Position numbers and translations under genes: made by a program. The notes beneath the pieces are model-generated. The model had not been told where the DNA came from. It saw only the letters and a list, made by a program, of their open reading frames with translations, and searched no databases. From Candidatus Zhuqueibacterota bacterium (GTDB lineage Bacteria; Zhuqueibacterota; Zhuqueibacteria; Oceanimicrobiales; Oceanimicrobiaceae), in assembly GCA_029262035.1 (NCBI GenBank), contig JAJDAE010000104.1, forward strand, positions 1 through 33,321: a DNA stretch of 33,321 bases, read 5' to 3'. Below are positions 7,041 to 15,193 of this stretch, piece by piece. How positions within the stretch are numbered: position 1 is the stretch's first letter; every line of letters starts with the position of its first letter.

Positions 7041-7250
7041 TATGCGCCGGGCGTAAGCGCGCCCTCGCCGTTTGGGTTCCAACCGGATATCGCTTGCGAA
7101 GTCATCAAATTACTTTGTAATTCCGGCAATCTCATCAGCATGGATGTTGCTGAACTTAACCCAAAGTATGATTTGGATAATTGCACAGCACGGTTAGCGG
7201 CGCGGTTGGTGCATTTTGTGTCTCTTGAATTAATGAACAAGGCAACTTAA
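7041..7250 (+). pseudogene. Orphan second copy of the 3' end of hutG
   Basis: Codons 7041-7250 start at YAPGVSAPSPFGFQPD and run to a stop. By hand alignment, 54 of the first 67 residues equal the C-terminus of the HutG at 4659-5648 (from its Tyr263). Homology starts abruptly at 7041 with no start codon, catalytic residues or ribosome site, so it cannot encode an enzyme. Differences include many conservative changes (V/I, F/Y, I/V), as between two functional orthologues rather than random decay. This suggests either a tail left behind by recombination with another hutG or an old partial duplication. Confidence 0.88.
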
Positions 7251-7276
7251 TACTAGAATGGAAAAAGGAATATTGA

Positions 7277-7495
7277 ATGGTTCGATTTAACACCGAGTAT
7301 ATAGAAGGTTACGTAATTGAACCGCTTGCCCGGAAAATGCTAAAAGATAATCCTCAATTGCAAAAAGAGTTTGAAGAGGCATTGAGCAATAAAGGTTTTG
7401 CTAATAATCCCCAAGCTCGTTTGTCTTGGTTCTATAAACGCAGCCCTTATTTTGACCCGAATTATTTGCTTTATCCGGTAGGGAGAGAATTGTAA
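7277..7495 (+). CDS. Small protein resembling the C-terminal tail of M14 carboxypeptidase-like proteins
   Basis: A 72-aa protein (MVRFNTEYIEGYVIEPLARK ... SWFYKRSPYFDPNYLLYPVG). The pattern 'PLA-x(n)-P-x-L-x-x-EFEE ... NP-x-ARL-x-WFY-x-RSPY-D ... LYPVGR' recalls the end of a group of M14 zinc carboxypeptidases, but no zinc-binding part is present. AAAGGA lies about 8 bases before the ATG, so it may be expressed on its own. A terminator hairpin follows. It is either a gene remnant or an independent small protein; the family link is from memory and uncertain. Confidence 0.5.
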   Translation: MVRFNTEYIEGYVIEPLARKMLKDNPQLQKEFEEALSNKGFANNPQARLSWFYKRSPYFDPNYLLYPVGREL

Positions 7496-7500
7496 TAACT

Positions 7501-7550
7501 GCCGGAGTAATTAACAACTGGTTTATACTCCGGCTCTTTAATATTTTATT
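7501..7550 (+). terminator. Intrinsic terminator between convergent genes
   Basis: GCCGGAGTA (7501-7509) pairs perfectly with TACTCCGGC (7527-7535), leaving a 17-base loop, and is followed by a T-rich stretch (TCTTTAATATTTTATTTT). It sits just after the stop at 7495 and just before the end of the minus-strand giant gene. The T-run suits plus-strand termination best. Confidence 0.7.
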
Positions 7551-10500
7551 TTATTAAAACCATTTTCCCTGTCAGCTGCGAGCCATCTACTTTTAATTTA
7601 TAAAAATATGAACCGCTGGCAACCTGTGCACCGGCATCATTACGTCCATTCCAGGAAACAGTGTATGCACCCGCTGTTTTGCGTTCGCTGATCAACTCAC
7701 GTATTTTCCGTCCCAAAATATCATAGATGTGTAATTCAACCTGGCCGGTATTTTCCAGTGAGTAGGCTATAGTTGTACTTGGGTTGAAAGGATTCGGGTA
7801 ATTTTGGTGCAGCTGGAATGTTGTGACAATTATGGCTTTCTCCGAAACACCGGTTACTGTCTCCTCGCCTTCTCCCAGCATCATAATTTTTGCAACCGAA
7901 TCCAGGTTTGTAGCATTATGTGTAATCCACAATGTATCGATGTAGCTGCCATTAAATCCGGGGGTAAAAGCAATCGCCACTTTGTAGCTGTCGCCAGGGG
8001 CAATGCTGAAAGTGCTGTCGGCCACATCAAAATAGCCGCTGTTTTCGGTGAACGTGCCAACTAAATGTTGGGTAGAAAGCGCTGCGTTGTAAATTGTCAG
8101 TGTGTCCGTCACGGTTGAGTCAATCCTTGCTTCACCCAAATCGACCAGGGTGGTATCAAAGGTCATTTCGATGATGGCTGCTATCTCGGTGACGCCTTCA
8201 CCCTGCAGGGGAATTTCCAGGGGCGAAGCGAGATTGGTTGCATTGTGCGCAATTTCCATAAGTGCACTTTTACTGCCCATGGAACCTGGAACAAAAGTAA
8301 CGGTCATCTCGTGAGTATCGCCGGGAGCAATATCAAAACTGCTGCCGGTTACATCAAAATTCCCACTGTTTTCCGAAATCACTCCGGTTAAATTTTCCGT
8401 TGAGTTGGCTGCGTTGATAATTGTTAATGTTTTGCTCTTGGATTCACCAACGAAAACATTACCGAAATCCACGACACTTGTATCCATACGCATGGCGATG
8501 ATGGTGGCAGCGCTTTTACCTGCCAACGGAACGGCTACCGGTGAACTCAGATTCAGAGCATTGTGCACGATTTCCAATGTGTCGGCCTTTGCTCCCTCCG
8601 AATCCGGCGTGAAAGCTATAGCCACTTTGTGACTGTCTCCCGGCGCTATATCAAAACTACCGTCGGTAATTTCAAACTCTGCAGTGCTATTGGAAACTGA
8701 ACCGGTCAGAGCCGCAATGGATTTCGTTGAGTTATGGATAGTCAGCGTATCCTGTGCCGAGCTATTAGGTAAAATTTCGCCAAAGTTAAATTCGAATGCA
8801 TCCAAGCTCATGCTAACGCCTGCACCTCTACCTTGCATTGGCAGCTCCGCGGGTGAATTTGTATTGGTAGCGTTGTGCATAATTTCCAGCAATGCGCTTT
8901 GGATACCGAGTGTATCCGCATTAAACGTGATGGTCACTTCGTGGCTACCTCCGGGTGAAATGTCAAAGCTACCATCGGTTACGTTGAATACATCGCTGTC
9001 TTCAGAAACCTCACCTGTCAAATTCGCCGCCGAACCCGGCGCGTTGGAGATGGTTACAACTTGCTGCGCCGACTCCCCGACGGCTACATCGCCAAAGTCG
9101 AGCTGGATCTTATCAACGCTCATGTCTATGTCTTGGTTGGTACCTTCGCCTTGCATAGGGATTTCGGCCGGACTGCTTTGATTGCTGGCGTTGTGCGCAA
9201 TCGCCAGCGTGGCAGTTTTGGTATCTGCACTGTTAGGCGTAAACGTAACAGTTACTTCATGGTTGCCACCTGGGGCAATATCAAAGCTGTCGTCTGAAAC
9301 ATCGAAATCCGAGCCGTCGTCACTGACTGACCCAGTTAAATTATCGGTTGAAGCTGCGGCATTCGAGATGATTAATGTTTTCATCCTGGAATTACCAATT
9401 TTTACATTGCCGAAGTTCAAGCCTGTTTTGTTCACACTCAAGTAAACGCTGGTGGCAACGCTTTGCCCGCCAACGGGTATTTCAGCAGGAGAATTGATAT
9501 TGGTGGCATTGTGGGTAACTTCTAGTGAAGCGGTGTTATTGCCGGCTTCACCGGCCTCGAAGGTGAGGGTTGCCTGGTGGCTGGCACCCGGCGCAATGTT
9601 AAAACTTGCCCCGGAGATATTCATGCTTGAACCTTCGGTCAAAGCGCTGTTTTTGAATGCCACGCTACCGGTTAAATTCCCCGTGGAAGCGGCATCGTTG
9701 AAAACAGTCAAAACCTCTTGAGTCGTTTCTCCTGACAAAACATTCCCGAAGTTGATTTCAGTTTTATCCACGCTGATATCGATGTTGTTGGGTTGTGAGC
9801 CAATGCCTTCCATCGGTATTTCTGTTGGGGAACTGTAGTTGATGGCATTGTGCTCAATAAAAAGTAAAGCTGTTCTATCACCCGCAGCTTGCGGTCTAAA
9901 CCGGATGGTTACCGTGTGCCCTAATTGCTGGGTTTCAGAAGTTTCTGCCTCATGCCCTGGCTGGGCACCAGTTATCGGGGCAATGTCAAACGTCGCACCA
10001 TCGATAATCTCAAAATCATCGCTGCTTTCCGAAACCGTACCGACCAGATTAAAAGGGCCGTTCACTTTTCCTTCTCTGTTAGGAGTGTGTGTGCCATATA
10101 GGTTGGTAATTGTAATGGTCGCAATTTCCGACTCACCCAAAGCGGCCAAGCCAAAATCCAGTTCGGTTTTGTCAATGCCCATCAGGATTTCCGGCGGGGT
10201 GACATTAACGGTCATAGGAACATCCGTTGGTGTAGGTTTGTTGCCGGCGTTATGCTGAATTAGCAGGGCTGCATTTGTAATACCCTGAACCTCACCACCG
10301 AACCTGATTCTTACCGTATGATCCTGTCCGAATGGAATATCGAACGCGTTGCTATCAAGAATTTCAAATTGATTTTTTCTTGCATCGGGACCGACTATTG
10401 AAAGCCGGCCACGCAAGTTACTGCTGGTTTGGTCAATTTTTTCGGGAGTGCTTCCGTCATTAGGCCTATTCGTTATTACCAGATCTAAAACTTTGGCGCT

Positions 10501-12900
10501 TCCCAGTGGCACATCGCCAAAGTCAAGCTCCGACGCGCTTAAGTCCAGGGAGGCATCGGTCTCCTGTACAAAACCAATACCTGATAACGGTACATTATCT
10601 ATAGGTGAAGCAATATTGATCGCATCATGCTCGATGCTCAACACAGCGGTTTTGTTACCGGCTGAAGTCGGCGCGAACCGGATGGTAACCTCCTGCGTTT
10701 CATTTCGCGAAAGATTAAAGCTGCCGTTAAGTACGCTGAAATCCGGACTATCTAACGAAACGGTTCCAGTCAAATTAGTGTTTGAGCCTTCCTGGTTATG
10801 TATGTGCATGATAATATCCTTTGACAACCCAACTTCCACACTATCGAAAACGAGCGGATCGCCGCCCACTGTCATCATAGCTCCGAGTCCGACACCAGCC
10901 ATTAGTATTTCCACAGGAGATGTTTCATTAGCGGCATTATGAGCTATATTCAGTGCACCGTTTTTGCTACCTATAGAAGTTGGGGCTAATTGTACGGTTA
11001 CCTCATGGCTGCCGCTAGGAGCAATATCAAAACTGCTACCGCTGACAATGCTGTATTCATCGTCATTTTCAGTAACTGTGCCGGTTAAGTTTGCTGATGC
11101 ACCGGCATCATTAAAAATAGTTAAAACCTCCTGGCGTGTTTCCCCAATCCTGACCACTGAAAAACCAAGGTCGGTTTTATCAAAAGAAATCAAACTTCCT
11201 GCGGTAATATTGGCATCTATACCAATGTAGACTTGGGGAGCCGTATTGCGGCCATTGTGGATAAATCCCAAAGAAGCATTTTCAGGGCCTGGCATTTGCC
11301 CGGCATCAAAGCGAACGGCAACTTCATGTGCCGTGCCAGCAGGAATATCAAATTCCGCTCCACCAATAATGGTAAAAGTACCATTGTTGTCGTCAGAGTC
11401 GACTATTGAAACAGAGCCTTGCAGGTTGTCCCACTGTACCCCGGCAAAATTTACATCCGGATTGAGGTTTTGTATCAGCAACGTACCCATTTGTGAACCA
11501 CCCGGCTCTACGTCACCAAAGTTAATGCCTGAAAAATCCGTGTTGAAAAAAGGATAAGCTGTGGCTTCTAAACCAACTCCTTCCATTGATAAGTCGAAAG
11601 GTGAACTGGTGTTGGTCGCATTGTGCTCAATACGCACCTTGCCGCTTTTCGTACCTGTGGAAGTTGGTTCGAAAAGCACCTGCACGTCATGGCTGGAGCC
11701 AGGGGCAATGTCAAAACTACTTCCAGTGAGAATTCTAAATTCTTCGCGATTATCATCCACGGTGCCAGTTAAGTTTTCAGTTGAATTAGCATCGTTAGAA
11801 ATAGTAAACCAAGCGTAGTGAGATTCCCCGACGGTGACGCCACCCAAATCCAGGCTTGCAGGCGAGACTTCCATGTTGACAACTGTTTGAATTCCTGTCC
11901 CCGAAAGCGGAACCTCTTCCGGTGAAGAAGTATTAGTAGCATTATGCTCAACCCTCAGCGTACCGCTCTCACTGCTTCCTGAAGTTGGAGAGAAGGTCAC
12001 ATTTATCGAATGACTACCGCCCGGCGCAATATCAAAACTGGTATTGCCGGTAGCATTTCTAAAAACCGCACCGTCTACAGAAAAAGTTCCGGTTAAATTT
12101 GTAGTGGAGCTGTTATCATTAGAAACTATGAGTGTTAGCACTGCGGTCGAACCGACGGGAATAAGGGTACCAAAATCAAGGTTTGTGTGGCTTAATTCCA
12201 TATTGCGCATGTGAATACCCGTTCCTGTCATGTTGAGGTCTGTAGGCGAAGAAGTATTGGTTGCATCGTGCCCAATACGCAGGGTACCATTCTTATTGCC
12301 TTCGGAACCTGGCGCAAACTGAACGGTTACAGTATGACTGCCGCCGGGAGCAATATCAAAATTACCGCCACTGACAACACTGAACCCGGACGTGTTTGTG
12401 GCAACGGTTCCTTGTATATTGTCGCTATTATTTGATGCTGCCTTCAACTGGAAGGTTTTTTGCCCGGTTTCACCGACCAGAACATCACCAAAATCTATAT
12501 CTCCGGGATTTCCGTCAAAGTCTCTGCGGTCTAAGGCTTCTCCCGCCATGGGAATTGTAGCAGGCGACCCGACATTTGTAGCATTGTGTTGGATGCTTAA
12601 TGTGGCGCTCTTATTGCCTCCCGAATTGGGTGCAAATTTTATGGTTACCGTGTGACTACCGCCCGGAGCAATATTAAAACTACTATTACTGACATTGAAA
12701 TCGCCGCTGTTAGATGAAGCAGAGCCAACCAAGTTTGCAGCTCCGCCATTTGAAATAGTTAATTGTTTTTCATTGGACCCGCCAACGTAAACCTGTCCAA
12801 AATCAATACTGGTTGAACTCACACTTATTTTCTGCGCAAAAGCAGAACTAGCGCCACAAAATAAAAGTAAAGTTGTAATTAAATTTATGTAGTGTTTCAT
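7546..12900 (-). CDS. Giant secreted protein of 15 tandem choice-of-anchor-D Ig-like domains with a T9SS type A sorting domain
   Basis: 1784 aa. A signal peptide (residues 1-22) has a likely cleavage AFA|Q. Residues about 23-1680 are 15 successive domains of mostly 100-110 aa, longer in 5, 8 and 9. Each has the pattern 'DFG-x-V-x-x-G' near its start, 'NLTGTV' in the middle, 'SFDIAPGGSHEVTVTFAP' and a closing 'HNATN-x-x-SP-x-E-x-P-x-x-G'. This is the ASPM/SPD-2/Hydin-like (choice-of-anchor D) fold. The last 90 residues (1695-1784) are a T9SS type A/FlgD-like sorting domain with QNYPNPFNPST and SWNGRNDAGAQVASG. The protein is therefore expected to cross the outer membrane and be displayed or released. 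GAGGAG precedes the ATG. It is the last of three same-strand exported-protein genes below a hybrid sensor gene. An adhesin or structural fibre is plausible; the ligand is unknown. Confidence 0.93.
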   Translation of the reverse strand: MKHYINLITTLLLFCGASSAFAQKISVSSTSIDFGQVYVGGSNEKQLTISNGGAANLVGSASSNSGDFNVSNSSFNIAPGGSHTVTIKFAPNSGGNKSATLSIQHNATNVGSPATIPMAGEALDRRDFDGNPGDIDFGDVLVGETGQKTFQLKAASNNSDNIQGTVATNTSGFSVVSGGNFDIAPGGSHTVTVQFAPGSEGNKNGTLRIGHDATNTSSPTDLNMTGTGIHMRNMELSHTNLDFGTLIPVGSTAVLTLIVSNDNSSTTNLTGTFSVDGAVFRNATGNTSFDIAPGGSHSINVTFSPTSGSSESGTLRVEHNATNTSSPEEVPLSGTGIQTVVNMEVSPASLDLGGVTVGESHYAWFTISNDANSTENLTGTVDDNREEFRILTGSSFDIAPGSSHDVQVLFEPTSTGTKSGKVRIEHNATNTSSPFDLSMEGVGLEATAYPFFNTDFSGINFGDVEPGGSQMGTLLIQNLNPDVNFAGVQWDNLQGSVSIVDSDDNNGTFTIIGGAEFDIPAGTAHEVAVRFDAGQMPGPENASLGFIHNGRNTAPQVYIGIDANITAGSLISFDKTDLGFSVVRIGETRQEVLTIFNDAGASANLTGTVTENDDEYSIVSGSSFDIAPSGSHEVTVQLAPTSIGSKNGALNIAHNAANETSPVEILMAGVGLGAMMTVGGDPLVFDSVEVGLSKDIIMHIHNQEGSNTNLTGTVSLDSPDFSVLNGSFNLSRNETQEVTIRFAPTSAGNKTAVLSIEHDAINIASPIDNVPLSGIGFVQETDASLDLSASELDFGDVPLGSAKVLDLVITNRPNDGSTPEKIDQTSSNLRGRLSIVGPDARKNQFEILDSNAFDIPFGQDHTVRIRFGGEVQGITNAALLIQHNAGNKPTPTDVPMTVNVTPPEILMGIDKTELDFGLAALGESEIATITITNLYGTHTPNREGKVNGPFNLVGTVSESSDDFEIIDGATFDIAPITGAQPGHEAETSETQQLGHTVTIRFRPQAAGDRTALLFIEHNAINYSSPTEIPMEGIGSQPNNIDISVDKTEINFGNVLSGETTQEVLTVFNDAASTGNLTGSVAFKNSALTEGSSMNISGASFNIAPGASHQATLTFEAGEAGNNTASLEVTHNATNINSPAEIPVGGQSVATSVYLSVNKTGLNFGNVKIGNSRMKTLIISNAAASTDNLTGSVSDDGSDFDVSDDSFDIAPGGNHEVTVTFTPNSADTKTATLAIAHNASNQSSPAEIPMQGEGTNQDIDMSVDKIQLDFGDVAVGESAQQVVTISNAPGSAANLTGEVSEDSDVFNVTDGSFDISPGGSHEVTITFNADTLGIQSALLEIMHNATNTNSPAELPMQGRGAGVSMSLDAFEFNFGEILPNSSAQDTLTIHNSTKSIAALTGSVSNSTAEFEITDGSFDIAPGDSHKVAIAFTPDSEGAKADTLEIVHNALNLSSPVAVPLAGKSAATIIAMRMDTSVVDFGNVFVGESKSKTLTIINAANSTENLTGVISENSGNFDVTGSSFDIAPGDTHEMTVTFVPGSMGSKSALMEIAHNATNLASPLEIPLQGEGVTEIAAIIEMTFDTTLVDLGEARIDSTVTDTLTIYNAALSTQHLVGTFTENSGYFDVADSTFSIAPGDSYKVAIAFTPGFNGSYIDTLWITHNATNLDSVAKIMMLGEGEETVTGVSEKAIIVTTFQLHQNYPNPFNPSTTIAYSLENTGQVELHIYDILGRKIRELISERKTAGAYTVSWNGRNDAGAQVASGSYFYKLKVDGSQLTGKMVLIK
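7857..12834 (-). repeat. Tandem array of about 15 coding repeats, unit near 315 bp
   Basis: The array encodes the 15 Ig-like domains. The most conserved stretch encodes FDIAPGGSH and appears on the plus strand as variants of GCCCGGAGCAATATCAAAACT, about once per 315-390 bp. A second conserved stretch encodes HNATN (plus-strand GCATTGTG/GCATTATG). Units are diverged at the DNA level, so this is an old expansion kept by selection rather than a recent slip-strand array. The long plus-strand open frames inside are shadows of these repeats. Confidence 0.85.
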
Positions 12901-12990
12901 TTTCTCCTCTTTTTTTTCTGTGTGATTTCAATTTCTGCAAGCTGAAGCCTGCACTCTGGATATGTGAATTGAAGAATTCCTCCAGAGAAT

Positions 12991-14352
12991 CTATTTCATC
13001 AAAATCATTTTCCCGTTAAGCTGCGAACCATCCACATTTAACTTGTAGAAGTATGTACCGCTCGCGACCTGCGCTCCTGCATCATTACGACCGTTCCAGG
13101 AAATTGTGTATTCACCCGCAGATTTCGCTTCGTTAACCAATTCGCGTACTTGCTGCCCAAGTGTGTTAAAAATTCGCAATTCAACCCTTCCTGATTTTTC
13201 AAGGGAATAGGCAATGTTTGTATTTGGGTTGAACGGATTTGGGTAGTTTTGTCGTAGTTGGAAGCCTGCCACAGATAAATCATCTAAAGAAACACTGGTT
13301 GGATTTGCTGCGCTGCCCCAAACCTGTACTGTTCTTGCCACAACATCGCGCCCAATCAATTCCGGGAAAGAATCGCCGTCCAAATCGTAAATGGCAAGAA
13401 GTTCAAAATTTGCATCAAGGGAGTGTAAAGCTTTATCCAATGTTACAATGCTGCGTGAGCCAAAAATCGCTTCTTTCTGACCATCAGCGTTTACATCAAA
13501 AAAGCCGTGAAAGTAGCTGCGAATATCATCTTGGTCATCTCCGGACTCCGGGAATGGATAGTTCCAGCTTTGGCTGGAATTAACGCCATTGAATACACGT
13601 ATACCTATGGCATTGCCATCACCATCTTCTACCAAGGTCACAATTTCCATGGTACCATCGCCATTAAAATCCAAATCTCGTGTATGAGAAAAAAGGTCAC
13701 GGTTAACTGCCAGGCGCTGATTCGGCTCGGATTCATATTTTAAAGTTAGCTCGTAAGTCTGATTGCTTTTGGATAGGCCACTGTATTGAGCTTGATTGAA
13801 GTCGCTGCGAATTGGAGCGTTTCCGTTGCCTTGCCAGCTAATTATAAAAACCTGTTTATTTTCAATATCATAAATGGCAATATCAGGGAAACCGCTGTTG
13901 TCAAAATCGTCAATGGCTACTGCTTTTGCGTTTTGCATCTCAAAATCGCTTTCACCGGTTTCCATATTAATGAGCATCAAAGCATTCCCAGCCAATTCAG
14001 CCAGCATATGCGTGGCCATAAAGTCATCGCTTTTATGGTCAACCACGGCAAGGCCTATTAGAGAGACTATAGTTGCACCCGACGGTATTTCCTGTATATA
14101 GACATTATTTTTATTTAAGCCATCAATAACTCGTATCGAATCACCGTGCATCGCAAAAAAATCCAAAGAGCCGTTGTTGTTGAAGTCCTCAATGATATTT
14201 TCATTGTTGGTTAAGATAGCGGTCTCTCCGGTCGGAAGAAAACCTTGAGCCGGGCGCTGTCCGGCTTCGGAACGGTAGATTTCAACAAACTGGGCTAAAG
14301 CTGCGCTGTTTATGAGAAACAGCATTGTGAATATTTTTATCGTATTTTTCAT
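12991..14352 (-). CDS. Secreted FG-GAP/VCBS-like repeat protein with T9SS type A sorting domain
   Basis: 453 aa. A signal peptide ends ALA|Q near residue 20. The body contains repeated Asp-rich loops of the calcium-binding FG-GAP/VCBS type: DFNNNGSLD, DFDNSGFPD, DFNGDGTMEIV, DVNADGQKE and DLDGDSFPE. These indicate a beta-propeller-like surface domain. Residues 364-453 are a sorting domain (QNYPNPFNPNT, SWNGRNDAGAQVASG) very similar to that of the neighbouring giant protein, so both should leave by the same type IX system. A GAGGA site precedes the ATG. The giant gene begins 90 bp downstream, and a shorter relative lies 67 bp upstream; all three are probably one transcript. Function beyond a surface or extracellular role is unknown. 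Confidence 0.9.
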   Translation of the reverse strand: MKNTIKIFTMLFLINSAALAQFVEIYRSEAGQRPAQGFLPTGETAILTNNENIIEDFNNNGSLDFFAMHGDSIRVIDGLNKNNVYIQEIPSGATIVSLIGLAVVDHKSDDFMATHMLAELAGNALMLINMETGESDFEMQNAKAVAIDDFDNSGFPDIAIYDIENKQVFIISWQGNGNAPIRSDFNQAQYSGLSKSNQTYELTLKYESEPNQRLAVNRDLFSHTRDLDFNGDGTMEIVTLVEDGDGNAIGIRVFNGVNSSQSWNYPFPESGDDQDDIRSYFHGFFDVNADGQKEAIFGSRSIVTLDKALHSLDANFELLAIYDLDGDSFPELIGRDVVARTVQVWGSAANPTSVSLDDLSVAGFQLRQNYPNPFNPNTNIAYSLEKSGRVELRIFNTLGQQVRELVNEAKSAGEYTISWNGRNDAGAQVASGTYFYKLNVDGSQLNGKMILMK

Positions 14353-14419
14353 TGTTATCCTCTTTATTGTAATTACTTAAAAATTCATGTCAGAGTAATT
14401 GAAATCCAGGACATTCCCA

Positions 14420-14965
14420 TCAGTCTGATTTACCCCACAACTCCAATTGTTTCGTGCTGCGATTGTAGAGCAACATTTCGCTCAAACCATCATTGTCATA
14501 ATCACGTATATTCACCATTCGGTATTTGCTGTTAAATGCGGCAACGCCCTCATTGTAAACCACTGCATTAACATTTGGCAGCCCGTGAACCCTGTTACCA
14601 ATTTTCCGGCCAACCACCATAGTCTTCAGGTCTCCGGATTCAGAGCTTTGATTGAAAAATTTAAAGAATCCAACCACCAGCATTGTATCATTCCACACTC
14701 CCTCCAGGGGTAAGGGATAGCCCCAGAGCTCGTTCTGGTTCGTGCCGTTGACAACTTCTAAATTTGCTTGACCTTCTTTCACTAATACTAGGTCCTTGAC
14801 GCCATCAAAGTTAGCATCCAAAGAATCCAAAAGCATAGTTGAACCACCGCTCATCACAACATTGTCTCCGGCAGGAGATTTCCACACCATTTCAAGCTGC
14901 TGTGCGTTAAGTGCTGTTGTGGCAATAGCCAGGAAGCTATATATGGTAAATAGAATTGTTTTCAT
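14420..14965 (-). CDS. Short exported FG-GAP-like protein without a sorting domain
   Basis: 181 aa with a signal peptide (cleavage near LNA|Q, residue 21). Asp-rich loops DANFDGVKD and DYDNDGLSE resemble FG-GAP/VCBS units. Layout and ending (LELWGKSD) parallel the next gene up to its VQVWGSAANP, just before that protein's linker and sorting domain, so this looks like a shorter paralogue that never had, or has lost, the sorting domain. I found no sorting-domain fragment in other frames of the 67-bp gap. A GGAGG site precedes the ATG. Without the sorting domain it should stay in the periplasm or rely on a partner. Confidence 0.8.
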   Translation of the reverse strand: MKTILFTIYSFLAIATTALNAQQLEMVWKSPAGDNVVMSGGSTMLLDSLDANFDGVKDLVLVKEGQANLEVVNGTNQNELWGYPLPLEGVWNDTMLVVGFFKFFNQSSESGDLKTMVVGRKIGNRVHGLPNVNAVVYNEGVAAFNSKYRMVNIRDYDNDGLSEMLLYNRSTKQLELWGKSD

Positions 14966-15193
14966 TACGGTCCTCCATAAAAGTTAGAATTAATTTAATT
15001 TGCTTTGTGTGGTTAGAAAATAAAACTATTGAGGCAAACCCGCTTGCTCTGAGGGGACATTCTTTAGCTCATTGCGGACTTTGGAGGGAAATTTGGAAAA
15101 AAATTATCGCGATTTTCTAAAAAAATAGCGCTGTAGGTTTTATTTAAAGAATGGGGACAATGTTAGTGCAATCATTGTTTCTGAATTGAAAAA

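Noticed and set aside
8684-9181. Long plus-strand ORFs (up to 165 codons) inside the 1784-aa gene, also at 10448-10942
   Set aside because: They are reverse-strand shadows of the Ig-like repeats. They recur with the repeat period, have no ribosome sites, and their translations look like low-complexity S/L/P-rich sequence.
7857-12834. Regularly spaced repeated DNA that could be mistaken for a CRISPR or satellite array
   Set aside because: The period is about 315 bp, the units are diverged, and all lie in one continuous coding frame encoding repeated Ig-like domains.
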